DNA from: Ureaplasma sp.
GTDB taxonomy: Bacteria; Bacillota_I; Bacilli_A; Mycoplasmatales; Mycoplasmoidaceae
NCBI GenBank assembly: GCA_020024695.1
Contig: JAHHTK010000015.1
Coordinates: 1 to 20,403, forward strand
Direction of reading: 5' to 3'
Length of the DNA stretch: 20,403 nucleotides
The translations under genes and the position numbers were made by a program. The notes beneath the pieces are model-generated. The model had not been told where the DNA came from. It ran no database searches and was given only the letters and a program-made list of their open reading frames with translations. Shown here one piece after another: positions 1 to 7,351 of the stretch; the first letter of the stretch is position 1, and every line of letters begins with the position of its first letter.

Positions 1-53
1 GATAAATATCTACATATAAGTTGAATTTATTACTTTTTTTATAATCTTTAAAC

Positions 54-196
54 TTAATAATTTCTCGTTGTTATTAGTTTATCTATCAACAAGCAAATTT
101 TTTTTCTCATTATTTTTACTGTCTTCTTACTTATTGTTAGTCCTTGTTGATTTATTCCTTTCGGAAGTGTTCCATAATTTTTAATACCTTTTATAA
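54..196 (-). pseudogene. Remnant of an IS3/IS150-type transposase (orfB fragment)
   Basis: One reading frame on the minus strand, open from about 196 to a TAA at 54-56, encodes a stretch containing KNYGTLPKGINQQGLTISKK followed by TVKIMRK. This resembles the N-terminal helix-turn-helix part of IS3-family OrfB proteins, whose consensus is roughly YGYRRI-x-LxxxG-xxISxKTVxRIM. The rest of the transposase, including the DDE catalytic core, is absent inside the window, and an in-frame stop lies just upstream, so this is a decayed piece and not a gene. No terminal inverted repeats or target duplications were identified. The match is by eye to a short motif; a chance resemblance is possible. Confidence 0.4.
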
Positions 197-230
197 ATTA
201 ATTTTGCAATTACTCTTAAACTTACATTAC

Positions 231-265
231 ACGTAATCGGACGTCTCCCGATTACGTTTTTATTT
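231..265 (+). terminator. Strong intrinsic terminator, plus strand
   Basis: A perfect 10-bp stem (231-240 with 248-257, ACGTAATCGG/CCGATTACGT) closes a 7-nt loop and is followed by TTTTTATTT. The T-tract exists only on the plus strand, so it must end a plus-strand transcript that starts left of the window or within its first 230 bases, where no plus-strand gene is visible. Confidence 0.75.
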
Positions 266-267
266 GT

Positions 268-320
268 CCTTCCAGTTTGATCAGATGGTTGATTGATTAA
301 TGATATATTAAACTGGAAGG
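268..320. repeat. Perfect 11-bp inverted repeat with 31-nt loop
   Basis: CCTTCCAGTTT at 268-278 is exactly complementary to AAACTGGAAGG at 310-320. Neither side is followed by a convincing T-tract (plus side GGTTTTAAC; minus side ACAAATAAAAA), so it is not a standard terminator. It lies 10 bases after the 231-265 terminator. It could be a structured RNA element, a protein-binding site or part of a decayed mobile element; nothing in the sequence decides between these. Confidence 0.5.
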
Positions 321-474
321 GGTTTTAACAAAATTAGGCGACCTTAATCTAACAACCTGATGAATTAATCCATTTAAAATAAAAGGGGGCTCAAAATGGG
401 CGTTAGCAGTTATGACAAGCGACTAAACATAATATCGTCTTGCTTTGGTCATTCCCCAATATCCAAGGACGCAA

Positions 475-511
475 AAAGCTCTAACGTGACAAACAAAACC
501 GTTAGAGCTTT
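475..511 (-). terminator. 12-bp hairpin, possible second minus-strand terminator
   Basis: AAAGCTCTAACG (475-486) pairs perfectly with CGTTAGAGCTTT (500-511) around a 13-nt loop. On the minus strand the stem runs into TTTTTG, giving a short U-tract; on the plus strand it is followed by CTGATG. It therefore fits best as a backup minus-strand terminator for read-through from the tRNA-Gly gene, or the end of an unrecognised minus-strand RNA. Confidence 0.5.
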
Positions 512-534
512 CTGATGAAAAAGAGTTTGAGAAA

Positions 535-560
535 GAAAAAACGATGACTTGCATCGCTTT
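535..560 (-). terminator. Intrinsic terminator of tRNA-Gly
   Basis: On the minus strand CGATG (556-552), a 5-nt loop and CATCG (546-542) form a short stem followed by six T residues (541-536). It lies 12-16 bases after the CCA end of the tRNA gene, the expected place for its terminator. The stem is short but the U-tract is good. Confidence 0.6.
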
Positions 561-571
561 TATTATCAAAA

Positions 572-645
572 TGGAGCAGATGACGAGAATCGGACTCGCG
601 TATTGACCTTGGCAAGGTCACATTCTACCATTGAATTACATCTGC
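572..645 (-). tRNA. tRNA-Gly (anticodon GCC), CCA encoded
   Basis: The minus strand folds into a complete 74-nt cloverleaf: acceptor GCAGATG/CATCTGC, D-stem ATTC/GAAT with GG in the loop, anticodon stem TGACC/GGTCA with loop TTGCCAA (anticodon GCC, reading GGC and GGU), a 4-nt variable loop ATAC, T-stem GCGAG/CTCGT, discriminator T and an encoded CCA. The T-loop reads TCCGATT, with C where nearly all tRNAs have U55 (pseudouridine); the rest of the fold is canonical. The gene stands alone with its own promoter about 30 bases upstream and a terminator directly downstream, between dnaK and a gene-free region. Confidence 0.95.
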
Positions 646-676
646 ATTTCAGTAACATTTAAGTAATACGTTAATA

Positions 677-705
677 AGTATAATACAACCGAAACAAAAA
701 TGCAA
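677..705 (-). promoter_or_regulatory. Promoter of tRNA-Gly
   Basis: On the minus strand TTGCAT (705-700) is followed after exactly 17 bp by TATACT (682-677), one mismatch from the consensus -10. Transcription would begin near 670 and give a leader of about 25 nt before the mature tRNA 5' end at 645. Confidence 0.7.
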
Positions 706-819
706 CTGTTTTTTAAAAATTCTTGAAAAATTTTAAAATTTGCGATTTGAGGTCTTTTTGATCATTGTTAAAAGGCTTCTATTGAATACTAAAAAGTGCT
801 TTTAAGACCCGAAAAAGAA

Positions 820-855
820 CAAACAAAAACCTAAAGTAATAAATTTACTTTAGGT
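820..855 (-). terminator. Intrinsic terminator of dnaK
   Basis: On the minus strand ACCTAAAGTAA (855-845) pairs perfectly with TTACTTTAGGT (839-829) around a 5-nt loop and runs into a TTTTGTTTG tract. It begins 25 bases after the dnaK stop codon. The next 120 bases (700-820) contain only a loose GGTCTT/AAGACC inverted repeat and no gene. Confidence 0.8.
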
Positions 856-879
856 TCATATTTATGTTAAATAGAAGGC

Positions 880-2661
880 TTATTTAGAAGTGGTTTCGTC
901 TTTAACTTCAGCTTCAGTATCTGAGTTATTTTGTGCGTTAGCTCCTGCTTGAGCTGCCATTTGCATTGCTTGTTTAATTGCAGTTAATTTGGCATTAATT
1001 TCATCTCATTTTTCTTGATCTTTTAATGAAATTAATTCGTTCTTTAATTCTTCTAATTTAGATTTTTGATCAGCTGGAATCTTATCGTCAGCTAATACTT
1101 TGTCAAGTTCGTTGATAGCTTGTTCAACTTCGTTTTTAGTCATTGCGACTTTCTTACGTTCTTCGTCTTTTGCTTTGTTTTCTTCAGCTTGTTTTTTGAA
1201 GTTAATAATTTCTTCTTCAGTTAAACCTTGGCTATCTTTAATGGTAATACTTGCTTCTTTATTAGTCTTAAGTTCTTTTGCTTTAACGTTCATAATACCG
1301 TTAGCATCAATACTAATACTTACTTCAATTTGTGGAACCCCACGTGGTGCTGGTGGAATGTCTGATAATTGGAAGTCACCTAATAATTTGTTATCAGCTG
1401 CCATGGAACGTTCCCCTTGAACAATCCGAATGTCAACACTTGGTTGGTTATCAACAGCAGTTGAGAAGACTTCAGTCTTAGTCACTGGAATTGTTGAGTT
1501 AGCTTTAATAATTGGTGTTGCAATACCACCCATAGTTTCAATTGCGATTGTTAATGGTGTAACGTCAATTAATAAAATATCTTTAACATCACCACTTAAA
1601 ACCCCACCTTGAACAGCTGCTCCAAGAGCAACAACTTCGTCAGGGTTAATAGAACAGTTTGGAGTTTTACCAGTCATTTCTTGAACTAATTCTTGAACAG
1701 CTGGCATTCTTGTAGAACCACCGACCATTAAGACTTCGTTTAAATCGTTAGCAGTTAATTTTGCTGCTGCTAAAGCTTTTTGAACTGGTGCTTTACATCT
1801 TTCTAATAAGTTAGCTGTCATCTTTAAGAATTCAGCACGGGTTAAAGTTTTATCAACGTTAATTGCTCCAGCTGGGGTCATACCAATGAATGGAAGCATA
1901 ATTTGGGTTTGAGTTTGAGCTGATAAATCGATTTTAGCTTTTTCAGCTGCTTCTTTGATCCGACCCATTGCCATCTTGTCGTTAGCTAAATCAACGCCGT
2001 ATTCAGTTCGAACACCGTCTAAAATTCATTGAATGATAGCATTATCTCAGTCGTCCCCACCAAGCATGTTATCACCACTAGTTGCTAATACTTGGAAAGT
2101 ACCGTCAGCCATATCAAGGATTGAAACGTCAAAGGTACCCCCACCTAAGTCAAAGACAAGGACTTTTTGTTCTTTATCCATCTTTTCAATTCCATAAGCT
2201 AAAGCTGCTGCGGTTGGTTCGTTAATAATTCTTAAAACATCAAGACCAGCAATTGCCCCAGCGTTTTTGGTTGCGGTTCTTTGACTGTCGTTAAAGTATG
2301 CTGGAACGGTAATGACAGCTTTTTTAATTTCATGGCCAACTTTCTTTTCAGCGAAGGTTTTAATATAACCTAAAATATCAGCACTAACTTGTTCTGGAGT
2401 TAAATCTTGTTTGCCGTTTGAAACAGTATAACCTTGTTCACCCATGTGACGTTTAATTGAGTGAATGGTGTTTGGGTTCATTGCCATGCCCCGTTTTGCT
2501 GCATCCCCAACAATGATTTCATCATTTTTAAAAGCTACCACACTTGGAACAGTACGTTTACCTTCAGGGTTTTCAAGAATGATTGGTTTATCACCTTCCA
2601 TAATTGCAACTGCACTGTTAGTAGTTCCTAAGTCAATTCCTAAAATTACTTCTTTTGCCAT
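880..2661 (-). CDS. dnaK: Molecular chaperone DnaK (Hsp70)
   Basis: ATP-dependent Hsp70 chaperone of the cytoplasm, working with DnaJ and GrpE to fold and rescue proteins. The frame gives 593 residues once TGA is read as Trp (for example W205, in the GGDDW context). Visible landmarks are the phosphate-1 motif GIDLGTTNS (8-16), NEPTAAALAYG (148-157), the second phosphate motif DLGGGTFDVS (171-180), the DVTPLTI region opening the substrate-binding domain, and a Gln/Ala-rich acidic tail ending in ETTSK. The N-terminal lobe lacks the insertion of proteobacterial DnaK, as in Gram-positive relatives. Start ATG follows AAGGAGA at good spacing. It stands alone, without hrcA, grpE or dnaJ beside it, under a CIRCE operator. 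Length and motifs are normal; it is certainly functional by sequence. Confidence 0.98.
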
Positions 2662-2702
2662 ATATCTTCTCCTTAAAATTAATTAAGTTCTTCTTTTGTC
2701 AT

Positions 2703-2755
2703 CTATATGTGATTGGCTTTTGTTTTCAAAAACAGTCAATCTTTTTCATATATAG
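2703..2755 (-). promoter_or_regulatory. Long imperfect hairpin at the 5' end of the dnaK transcript
   Basis: On the minus strand CTATATATG at the start and CATATAG at the end pair, and inside them GATTGACTG...TTTTG pairs with CAAAA...GCCAATC around an AAAA-type loop. Measured from the -10 box, transcription should begin within a few bases of this hairpin, so it would form the very 5' end of the mRNA, about 40 nt before the ribosome binding site. Such 5' stems often protect mRNA from decay; a temperature-sensing role is possible but it does not itself sequester the ribosome binding site. Confidence 0.5.
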
Positions 2756-2763
2756 TAATTAAA

Positions 2764-2769
2764 AGTATA
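2764..2769 (-). promoter_or_regulatory. -10 box of the dnaK promoter
   Basis: TATACT on the minus strand, one mismatch from consensus. The region 17 bp upstream (GCTAAT) is a poor -35 match and falls at the edge of the CIRCE operator, so HrcA bound there would directly block RNA polymerase. Confidence 0.6.
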
Positions 2770-2787
2770 ACACAAAAGTTTAAAAAA

Positions 2788-2814
2788 TTAGCACTCTTAT
2801 AGTTTAATTGCTAA
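2788..2814. promoter_or_regulatory. CIRCE operator (HrcA binding site) of dnaK
   Basis: TTAGCACTC, nine spacer bases, then AATTGCTAA. The consensus is TTAGCACTC-N9-GAGTGCTAA; the left arm is perfect and the right arm matches 7 of 9. The site lies about 20 bases upstream of the -10 box and about 130 bases upstream of the dnaK start, where the HrcA repressor would overlap the -35 region. This is the usual heat-shock control of dnaK in mollicutes and Firmicutes; hrcA itself is not in this window. Confidence 0.9.
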
Positions 2815-3138
2815 TTTTTATAAAATCTGATTGTTTTTTCAAATTAGATTCTGAGTCTGTCCTTTGGTTTGGTTTTTCCAATCATTCAAAAACCTTGGCT
2901 GACTTCTTTTGATCTTTCCAACCCATTTTCTCCAAAGGACATTAAAAAACATCCTTGTTGCCAAGAATGTTTTTCGATTACGTGAATTTCTGGAGATGAA
3001 CGAAATCCGCGAGAATCAATTTAAAAAAATTTATTCTAATTTGTATTTTATCAAAAATGGATAAGAAACAAATAGATTTCAACAAGAACCTGCGAATTTC
3101 AACACTTTTTAAAAATTTTTTTGTTATTTACACATAAA
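2815..3138. other. Non-coding spacer between dnaK control region and apt, with a possible small RNA
   Basis: No substantial gene. On the minus strand a 32-codon frame (2942 to 2844, one TGA as Trp) begins MSFGENGLERS, with AAGG about 12 bases before its ATG; its ends are a 9-bp inverted repeat (GTCCTTTGG 2859-2867, CCAAAGGAC 2932-2940). I do not recognise the peptide, and the inverted repeat may explain the open frame. Just upstream on the same strand is the terminator-like hairpin at 2944-2974. A weak promoter (TTGTTT 3071-3066, 15 bp, TAAAAT 3050-3045) could drive an RNA of about 95 nt ending at that hairpin. This is speculative. Confidence 0.3.
2944..2974 (-). terminator. Terminator-like hairpin, minus strand
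   Basis: On the minus strand AAAAACATTCTTG and CAAGGATGTTTTT pair along their full length (one G-U) around a GCAA-type loop and end in six T residues. On the plus strand the same stem has one C-A mismatch, so the minus-strand RNA is the better fold. No recognised gene ends here: apt already has a terminator at 3139-3171, so this one would catch read-through or end an unannotated small RNA. Confidence 0.6.
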
Positions 3139-3171
3139 AGATTCCTGAATCAAATCTTGATCCAAGAATCT
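3139..3171 (-). terminator. Terminator of the secDF-apt operon
   Basis: On the minus strand AGATTC...GGATCAA pairs with TTGATTC...GAATCT in an interrupted stem followed by TTTTATG. It starts 27 bases after the apt stop codon. The opposite strand is followed by eight T residues, so the element could also stop plus-strand transcription. Confidence 0.7.
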
Positions 3172-3197
3172 CTTTTTTTTAAGGATTGAAACTAGTC

Positions 3198-3725
3198 CTA
3201 GTCGTTATAGTGTAAGACTGAGTAAGCAGGAGCAGTTAAGGTGTCACGACCTTCTAAGAAATCTAATTCAATTAAGAACGCATACCCTGCGACAGTGGCT
3301 CCAGCTTGGTTAACGATATTAGCAATCGCTCCGACAGTCCCCCCAGTCGCTAATAAATCGTCAATGATTAAAACGCGTTGACCTGGTTTTAAATCATCTT
3401 TTAAGATTTCAATGGTGGAACTACCATATTCTAAGGTATAACTTGCCTTTAAGGTTTCTCGTGGTAATTTGTTAGGTTTTCTAGCTAACACAAATGGTAA
3501 TTTGGTTTTAATTGCTAATGGTGCGGCAAATAAGAAGCCTCGTGATTCAGCCCCGACAATCACATCAATGTGGTTTTCATTCGCAAATTCAGCCATATTA
3601 TCAATAACTTTTTCTAATTCCACTGGATTTAAGAACAATGGGGTAATATCTAAGAAATTAATCCCTGGTTTTGGAAAGTTTGGGACGCTTTCAATAAGAT
3701 TTTTTAAGTATTCTAAATTTTTCAC
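3198..3725 (-). CDS. apt: Adenine phosphoribosyltransferase
   Basis: Converts adenine and PRPP to AMP and pyrophosphate, the adenine salvage step on which mollicutes, lacking purine synthesis, depend. The 175-residue product has normal APRT length and shows the APRT hallmarks: PGINFLDITPL (20-30), the VGAESRGF loop (57-64), RKPNKLP (82-88, the flexible loop) and the PRPP-binding signature VLIIDDLLATGGT (118-130). The start codon is GTG, chosen because AGGAGT lies five bases before it and MKNLEYLKNLI aligns with the usual APRT start. It begins 12 bases after the secDF stop, so the two are cotranscribed, and a terminator follows. No key residue is missing. Confidence 0.97.
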   Translation of the reverse strand: MKNLEYLKNLIESVPNFPKPGINFLDITPLFLNPVELEKVIDNMAEFANENHIDVIVGAESRGFLFAAPLAIKTKLPFVLARKPNKLPRETLKASYTLEYGSSTIEILKDDLKPGQRVLIIDDLLATGGTVGAIANIVNQAGATVAGYAFLIELDFLEGRDTLTAPAYSVLHYND

Positions 3726-3737
3726 AAAGACTCCTAA

Positions 3738-6700
3738 CTATAACGGATTATAGACGTGTTTATTAATACCGATGATGGCTTGTTCATCAACTTTATCGTA
3801 ATCAACATGGTTGATGGAACGACGGTGAGCGACAGCTTTCACAATATATTTTTCCCGTGCCATCATCATACCCATAAATAAATATGGAATTAAGACGTAC
3901 ATGAAACCAAGGTTAAAGACTAAATCAAGCATTAACATGCCGTTCGCACTAATATTATCACGGCTGACAAAGATCATCATAATTGCTAAGCTAACAATAG
4001 TGATTAAATATTGTAAGAAGTAATGACCCATGTTTGCTTGTTGGTTTTTCAAGACATAGTCATGAATTTCTTGGTTGGTTCAACTGGATTTCATTTCGTA
4101 ACTGAACTTCAAGTTGATGAAGTTGGAATAAATCATCACGTTGTTAATTAAGAAACCAAGGGACATCATAATAATGACATTGATGTTAATTGGTAATTGG
4201 AAGATACCTAATAAACCAAAGGTTAATAAAGAAATTAATTGAACAACAAAGACATTGATAATGTTAATGAAGTTTAATCATAATAAACTTCAGATTAAAC
4301 AGAAGCCCATCGCAATTAAACAAGTATGAACTAAGGATTCAATGACCATGCTGGTAATGTAGTTGTTTTCTTGAACTAATTGAATTTGGTTACTATTTAA
4401 CATGCCTAAGATAACTGGATTATCAATTAGTTTACTTGGCAGTACCCCGAAGTTATTACTGATGTGAACTCCAAGGTTTTCTAAGTTCCCAATTGCATTT
4501 GGATCAAGGACAGTTAAGGTCATGACTTCACTACCTAAGATTTCGTTATGACCAACGTTGGTGACTAATAAGATGATGCCTAAGATGGATAAGAACCCAA
4601 TAATAGCTCCAATCATTCAAGTTCATCATTTATTAAAGGTGATCTTGTGGGTCACGGTAGCATATCAAGGTTGGAATTCATTGTTATCTAAATTATCAAA
4701 ACCAGTTAATTCAATGTTGGTTAAGTGGTTCGAGATTGATTTATTAAACATTAAACTTGGTTGATACATTAATAAGCCAAACGCTAAAATGGAAACAAAC
4801 CCAATAAAGATACCCACGTTAAATAATAATGACATTAACGTGTTAATGACTAACATTGCCCCAAACCCTTGGATTTGGAATTGACCGAAATATAAGAAAA
4901 CTAAGGCAATAATAATCGCTGTGACGTGGATTCCTAAACTATTTTTAGCAAAATACTTAAAGGAACGTAAGACCCCGAATTTCAGGTTCAAATTCTTTTC
5001 TTTCAATAGCCGTGGAATATAACTTAAGAAGTTAATAATAGTAATAAAACTAATAAAGACCCCAGCCATTAAAGCAATCGCTGTATCAAAACTAAAGGTT
5101 AAACTTAAGCTTCGGTAAGCAATTAATGATAACGCCCCAGCTAAGAAAGTGGTAATCGTTGCAAACACCCCTGGGACACGGTATAAGATTGAAATAATAA
5201 TTCCAATGACTAAGACAACCACTGAAATTCCAATTAAGATACTACTTCAAGCACTTAATCCAATCACACTCTTAGCTAAGGTTGGAGGTGATAAGGTGGC
5301 AATGCTAGAAACAAAGTTTTCAAAACTGGTTTCACTTACATTTAATTTGGTTGTATTATCAGCGACCATGATTTTTTGAACGGCTTCGTTCATTGGTACA
5401 TTGATAATGCTGTTTTGATAATTATATTCAGTGTAATTATCAAGCATTGGTTGTGCGTCAGCTAATTTATTTTGTTTAGTATTGTAATAAATCTTGTTAG
5501 TGAACGCTGAATTATATTTAGTGATAGCATGAGTTGCATTGTTATTGTTAAAAGTTTTTAATGTACTTTTACCAAAAACATCATTTAAATCAGCTAAATC
5601 AAAGAAAGTATAGAAGTTAGCATAGTCAATGACATTTGCATAAGGTGCAATTAAATCATGACTTGCAAAATTTCAAGAATATAACCAATTATATTTATTG
5701 TATCCTGGAGTTTTTTTAGCAGCTAACAATAAACGACTAGTACTATCGCTTTCACTGCTGTTAGAACTGTTGCCTCATTTATTCAAAGTAGAATATTCAT
5801 AGAACTCATCAAGAGTTTTGATTAATTTTTGATTAAGTTCTTTCGGAACAAGGTTTGGGTTTTGGTTAGCAGTAATAGCATCATAGTTAAAGAAAAATGT
5901 TGAAATTGGAGTGCCAATGGCAATTCTGTTTTTAACTCAGTAGTAATATCTAGTTTCTTCGTTATCAGCACTAACGATGTCGTTAATTAATTTTCCATTA
6001 ATTGGTTTCTTTTGGTTCTTAAATTCATCATAATTATTGTTTTCATCACCAATTAATTGGTCTCAATATTGATATGCTAAAGTGTTACGATTTCGATCGT
6101 TAGAAAATTCATTTGAAAGAGTTGCTAATAAGGTTAAATAGTTTAAACGGTTAATTAAGCCTGACCGATTAGTTCATAAGATTCAAGAAGCATTTGGAGC
6201 CCCTAAATTTTCTTGATAGCTGTCATTATCTGCCTTGGTTTGATCAACGACATCCTTCATAGTTTTTCATTGATTGTCAGGATTATTATCGTTGTGGTCT
6301 TCTCATTTGAATTCATCATTGAATTGGTTCATGAATCCTGATAAATCTAAATATTGACCTTTTGAGTTAAGCCCTGTGATATTGCTTGAAGTACCTTTTG
6401 GTTTATAATTTTCAACTTTGGTTAAGTCAGGAATGTCTAATTCAAAGTTAATGGTTTTGTTCCCATTGTTATCAATTTCAACTAAGCGGGTGTTATCCTT
6501 TGAATTATTTAAGGCTTTAAAGGCAACTTGGCCGTTTTCATTGATTCCTAAACTTTCATTAGCCCCACCATTGTTTTTATTAGTAGCGACATTTTGGAAT
6601 TCTAACTGATTAGTATTGTTTAAAATTGGTTGGTTTAAACTAGCTGCTAATGAAACTTTATCGGTATTTTGGACAGCAAAATAAAGAGCTAACTTGTTAG

Positions 6701-7289
6701 CTGCATTTTGGGCTAAATCCCCTAATACTTTCTTATCATTATCAACTTCATCAGGATAATTTTCTTGGGCATAATCCTCAATGATTTTCTTTTGTTGATC
6801 AGGTTGATTTTGATTTTTAGTTAAATCAACATATAACGCTTGAACCTTAGGATCTAAATGTCAACGGGTGCCTTCTTGGGAATCCACATTGACATCAATC
6901 ACCCCATAAACATTCTTTAAATCTGCACGATTGACATATTTATTGTCAACTGTACTACTACTTTGAATCCGTGGTGTTAACCGAATTTGTTTTAACCCAA
7001 GTTGGTAAAGTTTACTGGATAAAGCGTTGGCAGTCGTTTGTAAACTGGCCATCATTCCATCCACTTGTTGGTCACTAAAACTTGGATTATTTAAACTAAA
7101 TTGTAAATTAAAATTTAAACCCTGCCCATAATCGGTCCCAAGGTTTTTATCTTTGGTCGTGACAATGTTTGCCACTGACGCTCCAATCCCAATTAAGCCT
7201 CCTGCTACTAAGGTTGTCACCCCAGCAATTGATAAGGCTTTATACAATTTATGTTTATTATTTTTTGTATTAGTTATTTTTTCTTTCAT
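3738..7289 (-). CDS. secDF: Protein translocase membrane component SecDF (fused SecD-SecF, divergent)
   Basis: RND-type membrane protein that uses the ion gradient to assist Sec-dependent export. The frame stays open for 1183 residues with about 17 in-frame TGA (Trp). TM1 (about 18-42) is followed by an extracytoplasmic domain of some 635 residues, far longer than the P1 domain of other SecD proteins and rich in Asn, Gln and Ser. TM2 (about 682-706) opens the SecD membrane bundle (YRVPGVFATITTFLAGALS follows it), then a SecF-like half with a short outer loop and further TM helices. Start ATG has no ribosome binding site; the promoter predicts a leader of only about seven bases. It lies upstream of apt in one operon and is divergent from rel. 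The name rests on topology, the VPGVFATIT region and context; the long ectodomain I do not recognise. Confidence 0.85.
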
Positions 7290-7302
7290 AATGATAATTA
7301 AA

Positions 7303-7331
7303 ATTATATTTATATGTCTTATTTTAGTAAA
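7303..7331 (-). promoter_or_regulatory. Promoter of secDF-apt; divergent spacer with rel
   Basis: On the minus strand TTTACT (7331-7326), 17 bp, then TATAAT (7308-7303), a perfect -10. The start point would be near 7296, giving a leader of about seven bases before the secDF ATG. The whole secDF-rel spacer is only 62 bp and very AT-rich; on the plus strand no clear promoter for rel could be singled out (TATATT at 7305-7310 is possible but has no -35). Confidence 0.6.
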
Positions 7332-7351
7332 TAAAAAAGTGGGATTTTTCT

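Larger units (their letters stand above)
197..571. other. Intergenic stretch without coding potential, rich in inverted repeats
   Basis: No reading frame of useful length occurs on either strand even with TGA read as Trp. The stretch holds, in order, the plus-strand terminator at 231-265, the inverted repeat at 268-320, a locally more GC-rich segment at about 330-470 that includes GGGGGCTC and a weak pairing of ATGAC/GTCAT and CAAG/CTTG on the minus strand, the hairpin at 475-511 and the tRNA terminator at 535-560. I looked for signatures of tmRNA, RNase P RNA and SRP RNA in the 330-470 segment and found none. A structured RNA is possible but unproven. Confidence 0.5.

Noticed and set aside
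330..511. Candidate tmRNA, RNase P RNA or SRP RNA
   Set aside because: None of their conserved core motifs is present on either strand, and the stretch has no CCA end or tetraloop of the SRP type.
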